This document shows, piece after piece, positions 53,481 through 64,000 of a stretch of 64,000 nt of DNA (position 1 is the first letter of the stretch; each line of letters begins with the position of its first letter). The notes under the pieces are model-generated. The model did not search any database, was not told the DNA's origin, and saw nothing but the letters and a program-made list of their open reading frames with translations. This DNA is from Apostichopus japonicus (taxonomy: Eukaryota; Echinodermata; Holothuroidea; Aspidochirotida; Stichopodidae), in the NCBI RefSeq assembly GCF_037975245.1, contig NC_092577.1, positions 22,842,398 to 22,906,397 of the forward strand, in the 5' to 3' direction. Made by a program: the position numbers and the translations under genes.

Positions 53481-53598
53481 GTCTACGGCCATATCACGTT
53501 GACTATACCGGTTCTCGTCCGATCACCGAAGTCAAGCAACGAAGAGCGCAGTCAGTACTTGGATGGATGACCGCCTGGGAATACTGGGTGTCGTAGGC
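53481..53598 (+). rRNA. 5S copy 214, T62A/G87A/C111T
   Basis: S follows. Confidence 0.83.
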
Positions 53599-53675
53599 TT
53601 TTATTTTCCTAATTGATAACACTATGTTGCCACGACGATGAGAAATTGAAATGGCCTACATTGACCTCTTGTTAT

Positions 53676-53793
53676 GTCTACGGCCATATCACGTTGACTA
53701 TACCGGTTCTCGTCCGATCACCGAAGTCAAGCAACGTAGAGCGCAGTCAGTACTTGGATGGGTGACCCCCTGGGAATACTGGGTGCCGTAGGC
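53676..53793 (+). rRNA. 5S copy 215, G93C
   Basis: S follows. Confidence 0.84.
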
Positions 53794-53870
53794 TTTTATT
53801 TTCCTAATTGATAACACTATGTTGCCACGACGATGAAAAATTGAAATGGCCTACATTGACCTCTTGTTAT

Positions 53871-53988
53871 GTCTACGGCCATATCACGTTGACTATACCG
53901 GTTCTCGTCCGATCACCGAAGTCAAGCAACGTAGAGCGCAGTCAGTACTTGGATGGGTGACCGCCTGGGAATACTGGGTGCCGTAGGC
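53871..53988 (+). rRNA. 5S copy 216, consensus
   Basis: H2 follows. Confidence 0.92.
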
Positions 53989-54256
53989 TTTTATTTTCCT
54001 AATTGATAACACTATGTTGCCACGACGATGAGAAATTGAAATGGCCTACATTGACCTCTTGTCACAAGGAAAGCGATTTGAAAATCCAATATATTTATAA
54101 ATAACTACTTTGTTTTTATGTATTAGAATTTTATACATATATATGTAAAATATAGATTAACATAATATATATTAAATCCATTCATGTATAATATATATAT
54201 TAAATCAACTCATCATAACCTACCACACAAGTAGTCTGCATTTCACCTCTTGTTAT

Positions 54257-54348
54257 GTCTACGGCCACATCACGTTGACGATACCGGTTCTCGTCCGATC
54301 ACCGAAGTCAAGCAACGTAGAGCGCAGTCAGTACTGGGTGCCGTAGGC
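54257..54348 (+). pseudogene. 5S copy 217, D type
   Basis: T24G; H1 follows, starting TTTTATCTTCC. Confidence 0.88.
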
Positions 54349-54613
54349 TTTTATCTTCCCAATTGATAACACTATGTTGCCACGACGATGAGAAATTGAA
54401 ATGGCCTACATTGTCTTGCCACAAGGAAAGCGATTTGAAAATCGAATATATTTATAAATAACTACTTTGTTTTTATGTATTAGAATTTTATACATATATA
54501 TGTAAAATATAGATTAACATTATATATATTAAATCCATTCATGTATAATATATATATTAAATCAACTCATCATAACCTACCACACAAGTAGTCTGCATTT
54601 CACCTCTTGTAAT

Positions 54614-54731
54614 GTCTACGGCCACATCACGTTGACGATACCGGTGCTCGTCCGATCACCGAAGTCAAGCAACGTAGAGCGCAGTCAGTACTTGGATGGG
54701 TGACCGCCTGGGAATACTGGGTGCCGTAGGC
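54614..54731 (+). rRNA. 5S copy 218, T24G/T33G
   Basis: S follows. Confidence 0.84.
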
Positions 54732-54808
54732 TTTTATTTTCCTAATTGATAACACTATGTTGCCACGACGATGAGAAATTGAAATGGCCTACATTGACCT
54801 CTTGTTAT

Positions 54809-54926
54809 GTCTACGGCCATATCACGTTGACGATACCGGTTCTCGTCCGATCACCGAAGTCAAGCAACGTAGAGCGCAGTCAGTACTTGGATGGGTGACC
54901 GCCTGGGAATACTGGGTGCCGTAGGC
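54809..54926 (+). rRNA. 5S copy 219, T24G
   Basis: S follows. Confidence 0.86.
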
Positions 54927-55003
54927 TTTTATTTTCCTAATTGATAACACTATGTTGCCACGACGATGAGAAATTGAAATGGCCTACATTGACCTCTTGT
55001 TAT

Positions 55004-55095
55004 GTCTACGGCCATATCACGTTGACGATACCGGTTCTCGTCCGATCACCGAAGTCAAGCAACGTAGAGCGCAGTCAGTACTGGGTGCCGTAGGC
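55004..55095 (+). pseudogene. 5S copy 220, D type
   Basis: T24G; S follows. Its partner at 63776 is full length. Confidence 0.88.
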
Positions 55096-55172
55096 TTTTA
55101 TTTTCCCAATTGATAACACTATGTTGCCACGACGATGAGAAAGTGAAATGGCCTACATTGACCTCTTGTTAT

Positions 55173-55290
55173 GTCTACGGCCATATCACGTTGACTATAC
55201 CGGTTCTCGTCCGATCACCGAAGTCAAGCAACGTAGAGCGCAGTCAGTACTTGGATGGGTGACCGCCTGGGAATACTGGGTGCCGTAGGC
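55173..55290 (+). rRNA. 5S copy 221, consensus
   Basis: L follows. Confidence 0.92.
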
Positions 55291-55515
55291 CTTTCTTTTT
55301 CTAATTAGAACACTGTCTTGCCACAAGGAAAGCGATTTGAAAATCGAATATATTAATAAATAACTCGATTGTTTTTATATATTAGAATTTAATACATATA
55401 TATGTGAAATATAGATTAACTTAATATATATTAAATACATTCATGTATAATATATACATTAAATCCACTCATCATAACCTACCAAACAACTAGCCTGCAT
55501 TTCACCTCTTGTAAT

Positions 55516-55635
55516 GTCTACGGCCACATCTCACGTTCAATATACCGGTTCTCGTCCGATCAGGTAAGTCAAGTAACGTAGAGCGCAGTCAGTACTAAGG
55601 TGGGTGACCGCCTGGGAATACTGGGTGCCGTAGGC
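55516..55635 (+). rRNA. 5S copy 222, AG type with CT insertion, C57T
   Basis: S follows. Confidence 0.67.
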
Positions 55636-55712
55636 TTTTATTTTCACAATTGATAACACTATGTTGCCACGACGATGAGAAATTGAAATGGCCTCCATTG
55701 ACCTCTTCTTAT

Positions 55713-55830
55713 GTCTACGGCCATATCACGTTGACTATACCGGTTCTCGTTCGATCACCGAAGTCAAGCAACGTAGAGCGCAGTCAGTACTTGGATGGGT
55801 GACCGCCTGGGAATACTGGGTGCCGTAGGC
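55713..55830 (+). rRNA. 5S copy 223, C39T
   Basis: 74-bp S follows. Confidence 0.86.
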
Positions 55831-55904
55831 TTTTACTTTCCTAATTGATAACACTATGTTGCCACGACGATGAGAAAGTGAAATGGCCTACATTGACCTC
55901 TTAT

Positions 55905-56022
55905 GTAAACGGCCATATCACGTTGACTATACCGGTTCTCGTCCGATCACCGAAGTCAAGCAACGTAGAGCGCAGTCAGTACTTGGATGGGTGACCGCCT
56001 GGGAATACTGGGTGCCGTAGGC
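55905..56022 (+). rRNA. 5S copy 224, M type
   Basis: L follows. Confidence 0.75.
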
Positions 56023-56247
56023 CTTCCTTTTCCTAATTAGAACACTGTCTTGCCACAAGGAAAGCGATTTGAAAATCGAATATATTAATAAATAACTCGA
56101 TTGTTTTTATATATTAGAATTTAATACATATATATGTGAAATATAGATTAACTTAATATATATTAAATACATTCATGTATAATATATACATTAAATCCAC
56201 TCATCATAACCTACCAAACAACTAGCCTGCATTTCACCTCTTGTAAT

Positions 56248-56365
56248 GTCTACGGCCACATCACGTTCAATATACCGGTTCTCGTCCGATCACCGAAGTC
56301 AAGCAACGTAGAGCGCAGTCAGTACTAAGGTGGGTGACCGCCTGGGAATACTGGGTGCCGTAGGC
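56248..56365 (+). rRNA. 5S copy 225, A type
   Basis: S follows, with the CACTATAATGCC variant. Confidence 0.76.
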
Positions 56366-56442
56366 TTTTATTTTCCTAATTGATAACACTATAATGCCAC
56401 GACGATGAAAAATTGAAATGGCCTACATTGACCTCTTGTTAT

Positions 56443-56560
56443 GTCTACGGCCATATCACGTTGACTATACCGGTTCTCGTCCGATCACCGAAGTCAAGCA
56501 ACGAAGAGCGCAGTCAGTACTTGGATGGATGACCGCCTGGGAATACTGGGTGTCGTAGGC
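56443..56560 (+). rRNA. 5S copy 226, T62A/G87A/C111T
   Basis: S follows. Confidence 0.83.
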
Positions 56561-56637
56561 TTTTATTTTCCTAATTGATAACACTATGTTGCCACGACGA
56601 TGAGAAATTGAAATGGCCTACATTGACCTCTTGTTAT

Positions 56638-56755
56638 GTCTACGGCCATATCACGTTGACTATACCGGTTCTCGTCCGATCACCGAAGTCAAGCAACGTA
56701 GAGCGCAGTCAGTACTTGGATGGGTGACCCCCTGGGAATACTGGGTGCCGTAGGC
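56638..56755 (+). rRNA. 5S copy 227, G93C
   Basis: S follows. Confidence 0.84.
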
Positions 56756-56832
56756 TTTTATTTTCCTAATTGATAACACTATGTTGCCACGACGATGAAA
56801 AATTGAAATGGCCTACATTGACCTCTTGTTAT

Positions 56833-56950
56833 GTCTACGGCCATATCACGTTGACTATACCGGTTCTCGTCCGATCACCGAAGTCAAGCAACGAAGAGCG
56901 CAGTCAGTACTTGGATGGATGACCGCCTGGGAATACTGGGTGTCGTAGGC
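56833..56950 (+). rRNA. 5S copy 228, T62A/G87A/C111T
   Basis: S follows. Confidence 0.83.
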
Positions 56951-57027
56951 TTTTATTTTCCTAATTGATAACACTATGTTGCCACGACGATGAGGAATTG
57001 AAATGGCCTACATTGACCTCTTGTTAT

Positions 57028-57145
57028 GTCTACGGCCATATCACGTTGACTATACCGGTTCTCGTCCGATCACCGAAGTCAAGCAACGTAGAGCGCAGTC
57101 AGTACTTGGATGGGTGACCCCCTGGGAATACTGGGTGCCGTAGGC
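57028..57145 (+). rRNA. 5S copy 229, G93C
   Basis: S follows. Confidence 0.84.
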
Positions 57146-57222
57146 TTTTATTTTCCTAATTGATAACACTATGTTGCCACGACGATGAAAAATTGAAATG
57201 GCCTACATTGACCTCTTGTTAT

Positions 57223-57340
57223 GTCTACGGCCATATCACGTTGACTATACCGGTTCTCGTCCGATCACCGAAGTCAAGCAACGTAGAGCGCAGTCAGTAG
57301 TTGGATGGGTGACCGCCTGGGAATACTGGGTGCCGTAGGC
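57223..57340 (+). rRNA. 5S copy 230, C78G
   Basis: H2 follows, with a TATTAGGTTTTTATAC variant. Confidence 0.85.
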
Positions 57341-57608
57341 TTTTATTTTCCTAATTGATAACACTATGTTGCCACGACGATGAGAAATTGAAATGGCCTA
57401 CATTGACCTCTTGTCACAAGGAAAGCGATTTGAAAATCCAATATATTTATAAATAACTACTTTGTTTTTATGTATTAGGTTTTTATACATATATATGTAA
57501 AATATAGATTAACATAATATATATTAAATCCATTCATGTATAATATATATATTAAATCAACTCATCATAACCTACCACACAAGTAGTCTGCATTTCACCT
57601 CTTGTTAT

Positions 57609-57726
57609 GTCTACGGCCACATCACGTTGACGATACCGGTTCTCGTCCGATCACCGAAGTCAAGCAACGTAGAGCGCAGTCAGTACTTGGATGGGTGACC
57701 GCCTGGGAATACTGGGTGCCGTAGGC
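57609..57726 (+). rRNA. 5S copy 231, T24G
   Basis: L follows (225 bp). Confidence 0.86.
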
Positions 57727-57951
57727 CTTTCTTTTTCTAATTAGAACACTGTCTTGCCACAAGGAAAGCGATTTGAAAATCGAATATATTAATAAATAAC
57801 TCGATTGTTTTTATATATTAGAATTTAATACATATATATGTGAAATATAGATTAACTTAATATATATTAAATACATTCATGTATAATATATACATTAAAT
57901 CCACTCATCATAACCTACCAAACAACTAGCCTGCATTTCACCTCTTGTAAT

Positions 57952-58071
57952 GTCTACGGCCACATCTCACGTTCAATATACCGGTTCTCGTCCGATCAGG
58001 TAAGTCAAGTAACGTAGAGCGCAGTCAGTACTAAGGTGGGTGACCGCCTGGGAATACTGGGTGCCGTAGGC
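57952..58071 (+). rRNA. 5S copy 232, AG type with CT insertion, C57T
   Basis: S follows. Confidence 0.67.
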
Positions 58072-58148
58072 TTTTATTTTCACAATTGATAACACTATGT
58101 TGCCACGACGATGAGAAATTGAAATGGCCTCCATTGACCTCTTCTTAT

Positions 58149-58266
58149 GTCTACGGCCATATCACGTTGACTATACCGGTTCTCGTTCGATCACCGAAGT
58201 CAAGCAACGTAGAGCGCAGTCAGTACTTGGATGGGTGACCGCCTGGGAATACTGGGTGCCGTAGGC
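58149..58266 (+). rRNA. 5S copy 233, C39T
   Basis: 74-bp S follows. Confidence 0.86.
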
Positions 58267-58340
58267 TTTTACTTTCCTAATTGATAACACTATGTTGCCA
58301 CGACGATGAGAAAGTGAAATGGCCTACATTGACCTCTTAT

Positions 58341-58458
58341 GTAAACGGCCATATCACGTTGACTATACCGGTTCTCGTCCGATCACCGAAGTCAAGCAAC
58401 GTAGAGCGCAGTCAGTAGTTGGATGGGTGACCGCCTGGGAATACTGGGTGCCGTAGGC
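58341..58458 (+). rRNA. 5S copy 234, M/C78G chimera
   Basis: M-type 5' end with GTAGTTGG, then an H2 spacer with the same TATTAGGTTTTTATAC variant as after copy 230: recombination inside the gene. Confidence 0.76.
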
Positions 58459-58726
58459 TTTTATTTTCCTAATTGATAACACTATGTTGCCACGACGATG
58501 AGAAATTGAAATGGCCTACATTGACCTCTTGTCACAAGGAAAGCGATTTGAAAATCCAATATATTTATAAATAACTACTTTGTTTTTATGTATTAGGTTT
58601 TTATACATATATATGTAAAATATAGATTAACATAATATATATTAAATCCATTCATGTATAATATATATATTAAATCAACTCATCATAACCTACCACACAA
58701 GTAGTCTGCATTTCACCTCTTGTTAT

Positions 58727-58844
58727 GTCTACGGCCACATCACGTTGACGATACCGGTTCTCGTCCGATCACCGAAGTCAAGCAACGTAGAGCGCAGTCA
58801 GTACTTGGATGGGTGACCGCCTGGGAATACTGGGTGCCGTAGGC
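58727..58844 (+). rRNA. 5S copy 235, T24G
   Basis: L follows. Confidence 0.86.
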
Positions 58845-59069
58845 CTTTCTTTTTCTAATTAGAACACTGTCTTGCCACAAGGAAAGCGATTTGAAAATCG
58901 AATATATTAATAAATAACTCGATTGTTTTTATATATTAGAATTTAATACATATATATGTGAAATATAGATTAACTTAATATATATTAAATACATTCATGT
59001 ATAATATATACATTAAATCCACTCATCATAACCTACCAAACAACTAGCCTGCATTTCACCTCTTGTAAT

Positions 59070-59189
59070 GTCTACGGCCACATCTCACGTTCAATATACC
59101 GGTTCTCGTCCGATCAGGTAAGTCAAGTAACGTAGAGCGCAGTCAGTACTAAGGTGGGTGACCGCCTGGGAATACTGGGTGCCGTAGGC
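59070..59189 (+). rRNA. 5S copy 236, AG type with CT insertion, C57T
   Basis: S follows. Confidence 0.67.
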
Positions 59190-59266
59190 TTTTATTTTCA
59201 CAATTGATAACACTATGTTGCCACGACGATGAGAAATTGAAATGGCCTCCATTGACCTCTTCTTAT

Positions 59267-59384
59267 GTCTACGGCCATATCACGTTGACTATACCGGTTC
59301 TCGTTCGATCACCGAAGTCAAGCAACGTAGAGCGCAGTCAGTACTTGGATGGGTGACCGCCTGGGAATACTGGGTGCCGTAGGC
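59267..59384 (+). rRNA. 5S copy 237, C39T
   Basis: 74-bp S follows. Confidence 0.86.
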
Positions 59385-59458
59385 TTTTACTTTCCTAATT
59401 GATAACACTATGTTGCCACGACGATGAGAAAGTGAAATGGCCTACATTGACCTCTTAT

Positions 59459-59576
59459 GTAAACGGCCATATCACGTTGACTATACCGGTTCTCGTCCGA
59501 TCACCGAAGTCAAGCAACGTAGAGCGCAGTCAGTACTTGGATGGGTGACCGCCTGGGAATACTGGGTGCCGTAGGC
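59459..59576 (+). rRNA. 5S copy 238, M type
   Basis: L follows. Confidence 0.75.
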
Positions 59577-59801
59577 CTTCCTTTTCCTAATTAGAACACT
59601 GTCTTGCCACAAGGAAAGCGATTTGAAAATCGAATATATTAATAAATAACTCGATTGTTTTTATATATTAGAATTTAATACATATATATGTGAAATATAG
59701 ATTAACTTAATATATATTAAATACATTCATGTATAATATATACATTAAATCCACTCATCATAACCTACCAAACAACTAGCCTGCATTTCACCTCTTGTAA
59801 T

Positions 59802-59919
59802 GTCTACGGCCACATGACGTTCAATATACCGGTTCTCGTCCGATCACCGAAGTCAAGCAACGTAGAGCGCAGTCAGTACTAAGGTGGGTGACCGCCTGGG
59901 AATACTGGGTGCCGTAGGC
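59802..59919 (+). rRNA. 5S copy 239, A type, C15G
   Basis: S follows. Confidence 0.74.
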
Positions 59920-59996
59920 TTTTATTTTCCTAATTGATAACACTATAATGCCACGACGATGAAAAATTGAAATGGCCTACATTGACCTCTTGTTAT

Positions 59997-60114
59997 GTCT
60001 ACGGCCATATCACGTTGACTATACCGGTTCTCGTCCGATCACCGAAGTCAAGCAACGAAGAGCGCAGTCAGTACTTGGATGGATGACCGCCTGGGAATAC
60101 TGGGTGTCGTAGGC
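59997..60114 (+). rRNA. 5S copy 240, T62A/G87A/C111T
   Basis: S follows. Confidence 0.83.
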
Positions 60115-60191
60115 TTTTATTTTCACAATTGATAACACTATGTTGCCACGACGATGAGAAATTGAAATGGCCTACATTGACCTCTTGTTAT

Positions 60192-60309
60192 GTGTACGGC
60201 CATATCACGTTGACTATACCGGTTCTCGTCCGATCACCGAAGTCAAGCAACGTAGAGCGCAGTCAGTACTTGGATGGGTGACCCCCTGGGAATACTGGGT
60301 GCCGAAGGC
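60192..60309 (+). rRNA. 5S copy 241, C3G/G93C/T114A
   Basis: Both strands of helix I are changed (GTGTACGG and GCCGAAGGC). S follows. Confidence 0.8.
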
Positions 60310-60386
60310 TTTTATTTTCCTAATTGATAACACTATGTTGCCACGACGATGAAAAATTGAAATGGCCTACATTGACCTCTTGTTAT

Positions 60387-60504
60387 GTCTACGGCCATAT
60401 CACGTTGACTATACCGGTTCTCGTCCGATCACCGAAGTCAAGCAACGTAGAGCGCAGTCAGTACTTGGATGGGTGACCGCCTGGGAATACTGGGTGCCGT
60501 AGGC
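60387..60504 (+). rRNA. 5S copy 242, consensus
   Basis: H2 follows. Confidence 0.92.
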
Positions 60505-60772
60505 TTTTATTTTCCTAATTGATAACACTATGTTGCCACGACGATGAGAAATTGAAATGGCCTACATTGACCTCTTGTCACAAGGAAAGCGATTTGAAAA
60601 TCGAATATATTTATAAATAACTACTTTGTTTTTATGTATTAGAATTTTATACATATATATGTAAAATATAGATTAACATAATGAATATTAAATCCATTCA
60701 TGTATAATATATATATTAAATCAACTCATCATAACCTACCACACAAGTAGTCTGCATTTCACCTCTTGTTAT

Positions 60773-60864
60773 GTCTACGGCCACATCACGTTGACGATAC
60801 CGGTTCTCGTCCGATCACCGAAGTCAAGCAACGTAGAGCGCAGTCAGTACTGGGTGCCGTAGGC
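60773..60864 (+). pseudogene. 5S copy 243, D type
   Basis: T24G; H1 follows. Confidence 0.88.
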
Positions 60865-61129
60865 TTTTATTTTCCCAATTGATAACACTATGTTGCCACG
60901 ACGATGAGAAATTGAAATGGCCTACATTGTCTTGCCACAAGGAAAGCGATTTGAAAATCCAATATATTTATAAATAACTACTTTGTTTTTATGTATTAGA
61001 ATTTTATACATATATATGTAAAATATAGATTAACATTATATATATTAAATCCATTCATGTATAATATATATATTAAATCAACTCATCATAACCTACCACA
61101 CAAGTAGTCTGCATTTCACCTCTTGTAAT

Positions 61130-61247
61130 GTCTACGGCCACATCACGTTGACGATACCGGTGCTCGTCCGATCACCGAAGTCAAGCAACGTAGAGCGCAG
61201 TCAGTACTTGGATGGGTGACCGCCTGGGAATACTGGGTGCCGTAGGC
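61130..61247 (+). rRNA. 5S copy 244, T24G/T33G
   Basis: S follows. Confidence 0.84.
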
Positions 61248-61324
61248 TTTTATTTTCCTAATTGATAACACTATGTTGCCACGACGATGAGAAATTGAAA
61301 TGGCCTACATTGACCTCTTGTTAT

Positions 61325-61442
61325 GTCTACGGCCATATCACGTTGACGATACCGGTGCTCGTCCGATCACCGAAGTCAAGCAACGTAGAGCGCAGTCAGT
61401 GCTTGGATGGGTGACCGCCTGGGAATACTGGGTGCCGTAGGC
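61325..61442 (+). rRNA. 5S copy 245, T24G/T33G/A77G
   Basis: S follows. Confidence 0.83.
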
Positions 61443-61519
61443 TTTTATTTTCCTAATTGATAACACTATGTTGCCACGACGATGAGAAATTGAAATGGCC
61501 TACATTGACCTCTTGTTAT

Positions 61520-61637
61520 GTCTACGGCCATATCACGTTGACGATACCGGTGCTCGTCCGATCACCGAAGTCAAGCAACGTAGAGCGCAGTCAGTACTTG
61601 GATGGGTGACCGCCTGGGAATACTGGGTGCCGTAGGC
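61520..61637 (+). rRNA. 5S copy 246, T24G/T33G
   Basis: S follows. Confidence 0.84.
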
Positions 61638-61714
61638 TTTTATTTTCCTAATTGATAACACTATGTTGCCACGACGATGAGAAATTGAAATGGCCTACAT
61701 TGACCTCTTGTTAT

Positions 61715-61832
61715 GTCTACGGCCATATCACGTTGACTATACCGTTTCTCGTCCGATCACCGAAGTCAAGCAACGTAGAGCGCAGTCAGTACTTGGATGG
61801 GTGACCGCCTGGGAATACTGGGTGCCGTAGGC
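61715..61832 (+). rRNA. 5S copy 247, G31T
   Basis: L follows. Confidence 0.84.
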
Positions 61833-62057
61833 CTTTCTTTTTCTAATTAGAACACTGTCTTGCCACAAGGAAAGCGATTTGAAAATCGAATATATTAATA
61901 AATAACTCGATTGTTTTTATATATTAGAATTTAATACATATATATGTGAAATATAGATTAACTTAATATATATTAAATACATTCATGTATAATATATACA
62001 TTAAATCCACTCATCATAACCTACCAAACAACTAGCCTGCATTTCACCTCTTGTAAT

Positions 62058-62175
62058 GTCTACGGCCACATGACGTTCAATATACCGGTTCTCGTCCGAT
62101 CACCGAAGTCAAGCAACGTAGAGCGCAGTCAGTACTAAGGTGGGTGACCGCCTGGGAATACTGGGTGCCGTAGGC
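62058..62175 (+). rRNA. 5S copy 248, A type, C15G
   Basis: S follows. Confidence 0.74.
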
Positions 62176-62252
62176 TTTTATTTTCCTAATTGATAACACT
62201 ATGTTGCCACGACGATGAAAAATTGAAATGGCCTACATTGACCTCTTGTTAT

Positions 62253-62370
62253 GTCTACGGCCATATCACGTTGACTATACCGGTTCTCGTCCGATCACCG
62301 AAGTCAAGCAACGAAGAGCGCAGTCAGTACTTGGATGGATGACCGCCTGGGAATACTGGGTGTCGTAGGC
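62253..62370 (+). rRNA. 5S copy 249, T62A/G87A/C111T
   Basis: S follows. Confidence 0.83.
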
Positions 62371-62447
62371 TTTTATTTTCCTAATTGATAACACTATGTT
62401 GCCACGACGATGAGAAATTGAAATGGCCTACATTGACCTCTTGTTAT

Positions 62448-62565
62448 GTCTACGGCCATATCACGTTGACTATACCGGTTCTCGTCCGATCACCGAAGTC
62501 AAGCAACGTAGAGCGCAGTCAGTACTTGGATGGGTGACCCCCTGGGAATACTGGGTGCCGTAGGC
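62448..62565 (+). rRNA. 5S copy 250, G93C
   Basis: S follows. Confidence 0.84.
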
Positions 62566-62642
62566 TTTTATTTTCCTAATTGATAACACTATGTTGCCAC
62601 GACGATGAAAAATTGAAATGGCCTACATTGACCTCTTGTTAT

Positions 62643-62760
62643 GTCTACGGCCATATCACGTTGACTATACCGGTTCTCGTCCGATCACCGAAGTCAAGCA
62701 ACGTAGAGCGCAGTCAGTACTTGGATGGGTGACCGCCTGGGAATACTGGGTGCCGTAGGC
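62643..62760 (+). rRNA. 5S copy 251, consensus
   Basis: H2 follows. Confidence 0.92.
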
Positions 62761-63028
62761 TTTTATTTTCCTAATTGATAACACTATGTTGCCACGACGA
62801 TGAGAAATTGAAATGGCCTACATTGACCTCTTGTCACAAGGAAAGCGATTTGAAAATCGAATATATTTATAAATAACTACTTTGTTTTTATGTATTAGAA
62901 TTTTATACATATATATGTAAAATATAGATTAACATAATATATATTAAATCCATTCATGTATAATATATATATTAAATCAACTCATCATAACCTACCACAC
63001 AAGTAGTCTGCATTTCACCTCTTGTTAT

Positions 63029-63120
63029 GTCTACGGCCACATCACGTTGACGATACCGGTTCTCGTCCGATCACCGAAGTCAAGCAACGTAGAGCGCAGT
63101 CAGTACTGGGTGCCGTAGGC
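63029..63120 (+). pseudogene. 5S copy 252, D type
   Basis: T24G; H1 follows. Confidence 0.88.
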
Positions 63121-63385
63121 TTTTATCTTCCCAATTGATAACACTATGTTGCCACGACGATGAGAAATTGAAATGGCCTACATTGTCTTGCCACAAGGAA
63201 AGCGATTTGAAAATCGAATATATTTATAAATAACTACTTTGTTTTTATGTATTAGAATTTTATACATATATATGTAAAATATAGATTAACATTATATATA
63301 TTAAATCCATTCATGTATAATATATATATTAAATCAACTCATCATAACCTACCACACAAGTAGTCTGCATTTCACCTCTTGTAAT

Positions 63386-63503
63386 GTCTACGGCCACATC
63401 ACGTTGACGATACCGGTGCTCGTCCGATCACCGAAGTCAAGCAACGTAGAGCGCAGTCAGTACTTGGATGGGTGACCGCCTGGGAATACTGGGTGCCGTA
63501 GGC
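63386..63503 (+). rRNA. 5S copy 253, T24G/T33G
   Basis: S follows. Confidence 0.84.
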
Positions 63504-63580
63504 TTTTATTTTCCTAATTGATAACACTATGTTGCCACGACGATGAGAAATTGAAATGGCCTACATTGACCTCTTGTTAT

Positions 63581-63698
63581 GTCTACGGCCATATCACGTT
63601 GACGATACCGGTTCTCGTCCGATCACCGAAGTCAAGCAACGTAGAGCGCAGTCAGTACTTGGATGGGTGACCGCCTGGGAATACTGGGTGCCGTAGGC
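63581..63698 (+). rRNA. 5S copy 254, T24G
   Basis: S follows. Confidence 0.86.
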
Positions 63699-63775
63699 TT
63701 TTATTTTCCTAATTGATAACACTATGTTGCCACGACGATGAGAAATTGAAATGGCCTACATTGACCTCTTGTTAT

Positions 63776-63893
63776 GTCTACGGCCATATCACGTTGACGA
63801 TACCGGTTCTCGTCCGATCACCGAAGTCAAGCAACGTAGAGCGCAGTCAGTACTTGGATGGGTGACCGCCTGGGAATACTGGGTGCCGTAGGC
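63776..63893 (+). rRNA. 5S copy 255, T24G
   Basis: S follows. Confidence 0.86.
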
Positions 63894-63970
63894 TTTTATT
63901 TTCCTAATTGATAACACTATGTTGCCACGACGATGAGAAATTGAAATGGCCTACATTGACCTCTTGTTAT

Positions 63971-64000
63971 GTCTACGGCCATATCACGTTGACTATACCG
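63971..64000 (+). rRNA. 5S copy 256, cut by the window edge
   Basis: Only gene positions 1-30 are in the window; they match the consensus. Confidence 0.9.

Larger units (their letters stand above)
50298..55003 (+). repeat. 4.7-kb duplicated block, left copy
   Basis: Gene starts from 50298 to 55004 recur at 59070 to 63776 with a constant offset of 8,772 bp. Shared private markers include a C3G gene start (51420/60192), G31T (52943/61715) and D genes (52001/60773, 54257/63029). Confidence 0.9.
59070..63775 (+). repeat. 4.7-kb duplicated block, right copy
   Basis: Right copy of the 8,772-bp-offset block. The partners separate at its right end, where 55004 is a D gene but 63776 is full length. 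Confidence 0.9.
1..64000 (+). repeat. Tandem 5S rDNA array, 256 copies, mosaic of short and long units
   Basis: Head-to-tail 5S genes, all on the + strand, fill the window apart from one LINE. Unit lengths are 195 bp (118-bp gene plus S spacer), 343 bp (gene plus L spacer), 294 bp (Lx) and 352-386 bp (hybrid spacers). The RNA is the 5S component of the large ribosomal subunit, made by RNA polymerase III from an internal promoter bound by TFIIIA. The array consensus differs from 5S sequences I recall from other animals at a few places, such as GTCAAGC for GTTAAGC and GTAGAGC for GTCGGGC. Both array ends lie outside the window. Confidence 0.97.

Noticed and set aside
1-64000. Other RNA genes linked to 5S (histones, U1/U2 snRNA, spliced leader, tRNA) in the spacers
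   Set aside because: Such linkage is known in some animals, but no spacer contains tRNA boxes, a spliced-leader-like donor with an Sm site, or histone coding sequence that I can see.

Overview
The whole window is a tandem array of 5S ribosomal RNA genes, all on the + strand, interrupted once by a 5'-truncated non-LTR retrotransposon (LINE). I count 256 gene copies or fragments, including one split by the LINE and one cut by the right window edge. No other host gene, tRNA, CRISPR array or prokaryotic feature is visible. The 5S sequence and internal promoter are of animal type (GTCTACGGCC start, GCCGTAGGC end). The LINE tail looks like the Tx1/L1-like group of animal genomes, so an invertebrate metazoan is the best guess; I cannot place it further.

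Units: the gene is 118 bp counted to the last paired C of GTAGGC, followed by T. Gene positions below use 1-118 numbering. Spacer codes: S = short, 77 bp (74 bp before M genes). L = long, 225 bp, AT-rich. Lx = L with a 49-bp deletion (176 bp). L' = L with the palindrome variant CACATATTTGTG. H1 (234 or 265 bp) and H2 (268 bp) = S joined to L. Gene types: consensus. A = T80A, G81A, A83G in box C plus a TTCAATATACC 5' half. AG = A type plus CCG46-48 changed to GGT, giving CAGGTAAGT. M = 5' end GTAAACGG. D = lacks positions 79-104 (92 bp). A and AG genes almost always sit directly after an L spacer (63 of 66 L spacers).

Layout: 1-8484, mosaic of S and L units. 8485-10032, LINE inside copy 36. 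10045-35.6 kb, more S/L units, built from multi-kilobase duplicated blocks and a 928-bp four-gene higher-order repeat. 35.6-64 kb, a second domain where hybrid H1/H2 spacers, nearly all D-type deleted genes and copies with CT inserted near position 15 appear, again arranged as 3-5 kb duplicated blocks.

About 50 copies match the array consensus by eye and could be functional. The AG, D and M types carry changes in helix III, box C or helix I and are probably pseudogenes. The array therefore looks like a repeat family in active unequal exchange and gene conversion rather than a homogenised one. Positions and variant calls were read by eye, without alignment software.
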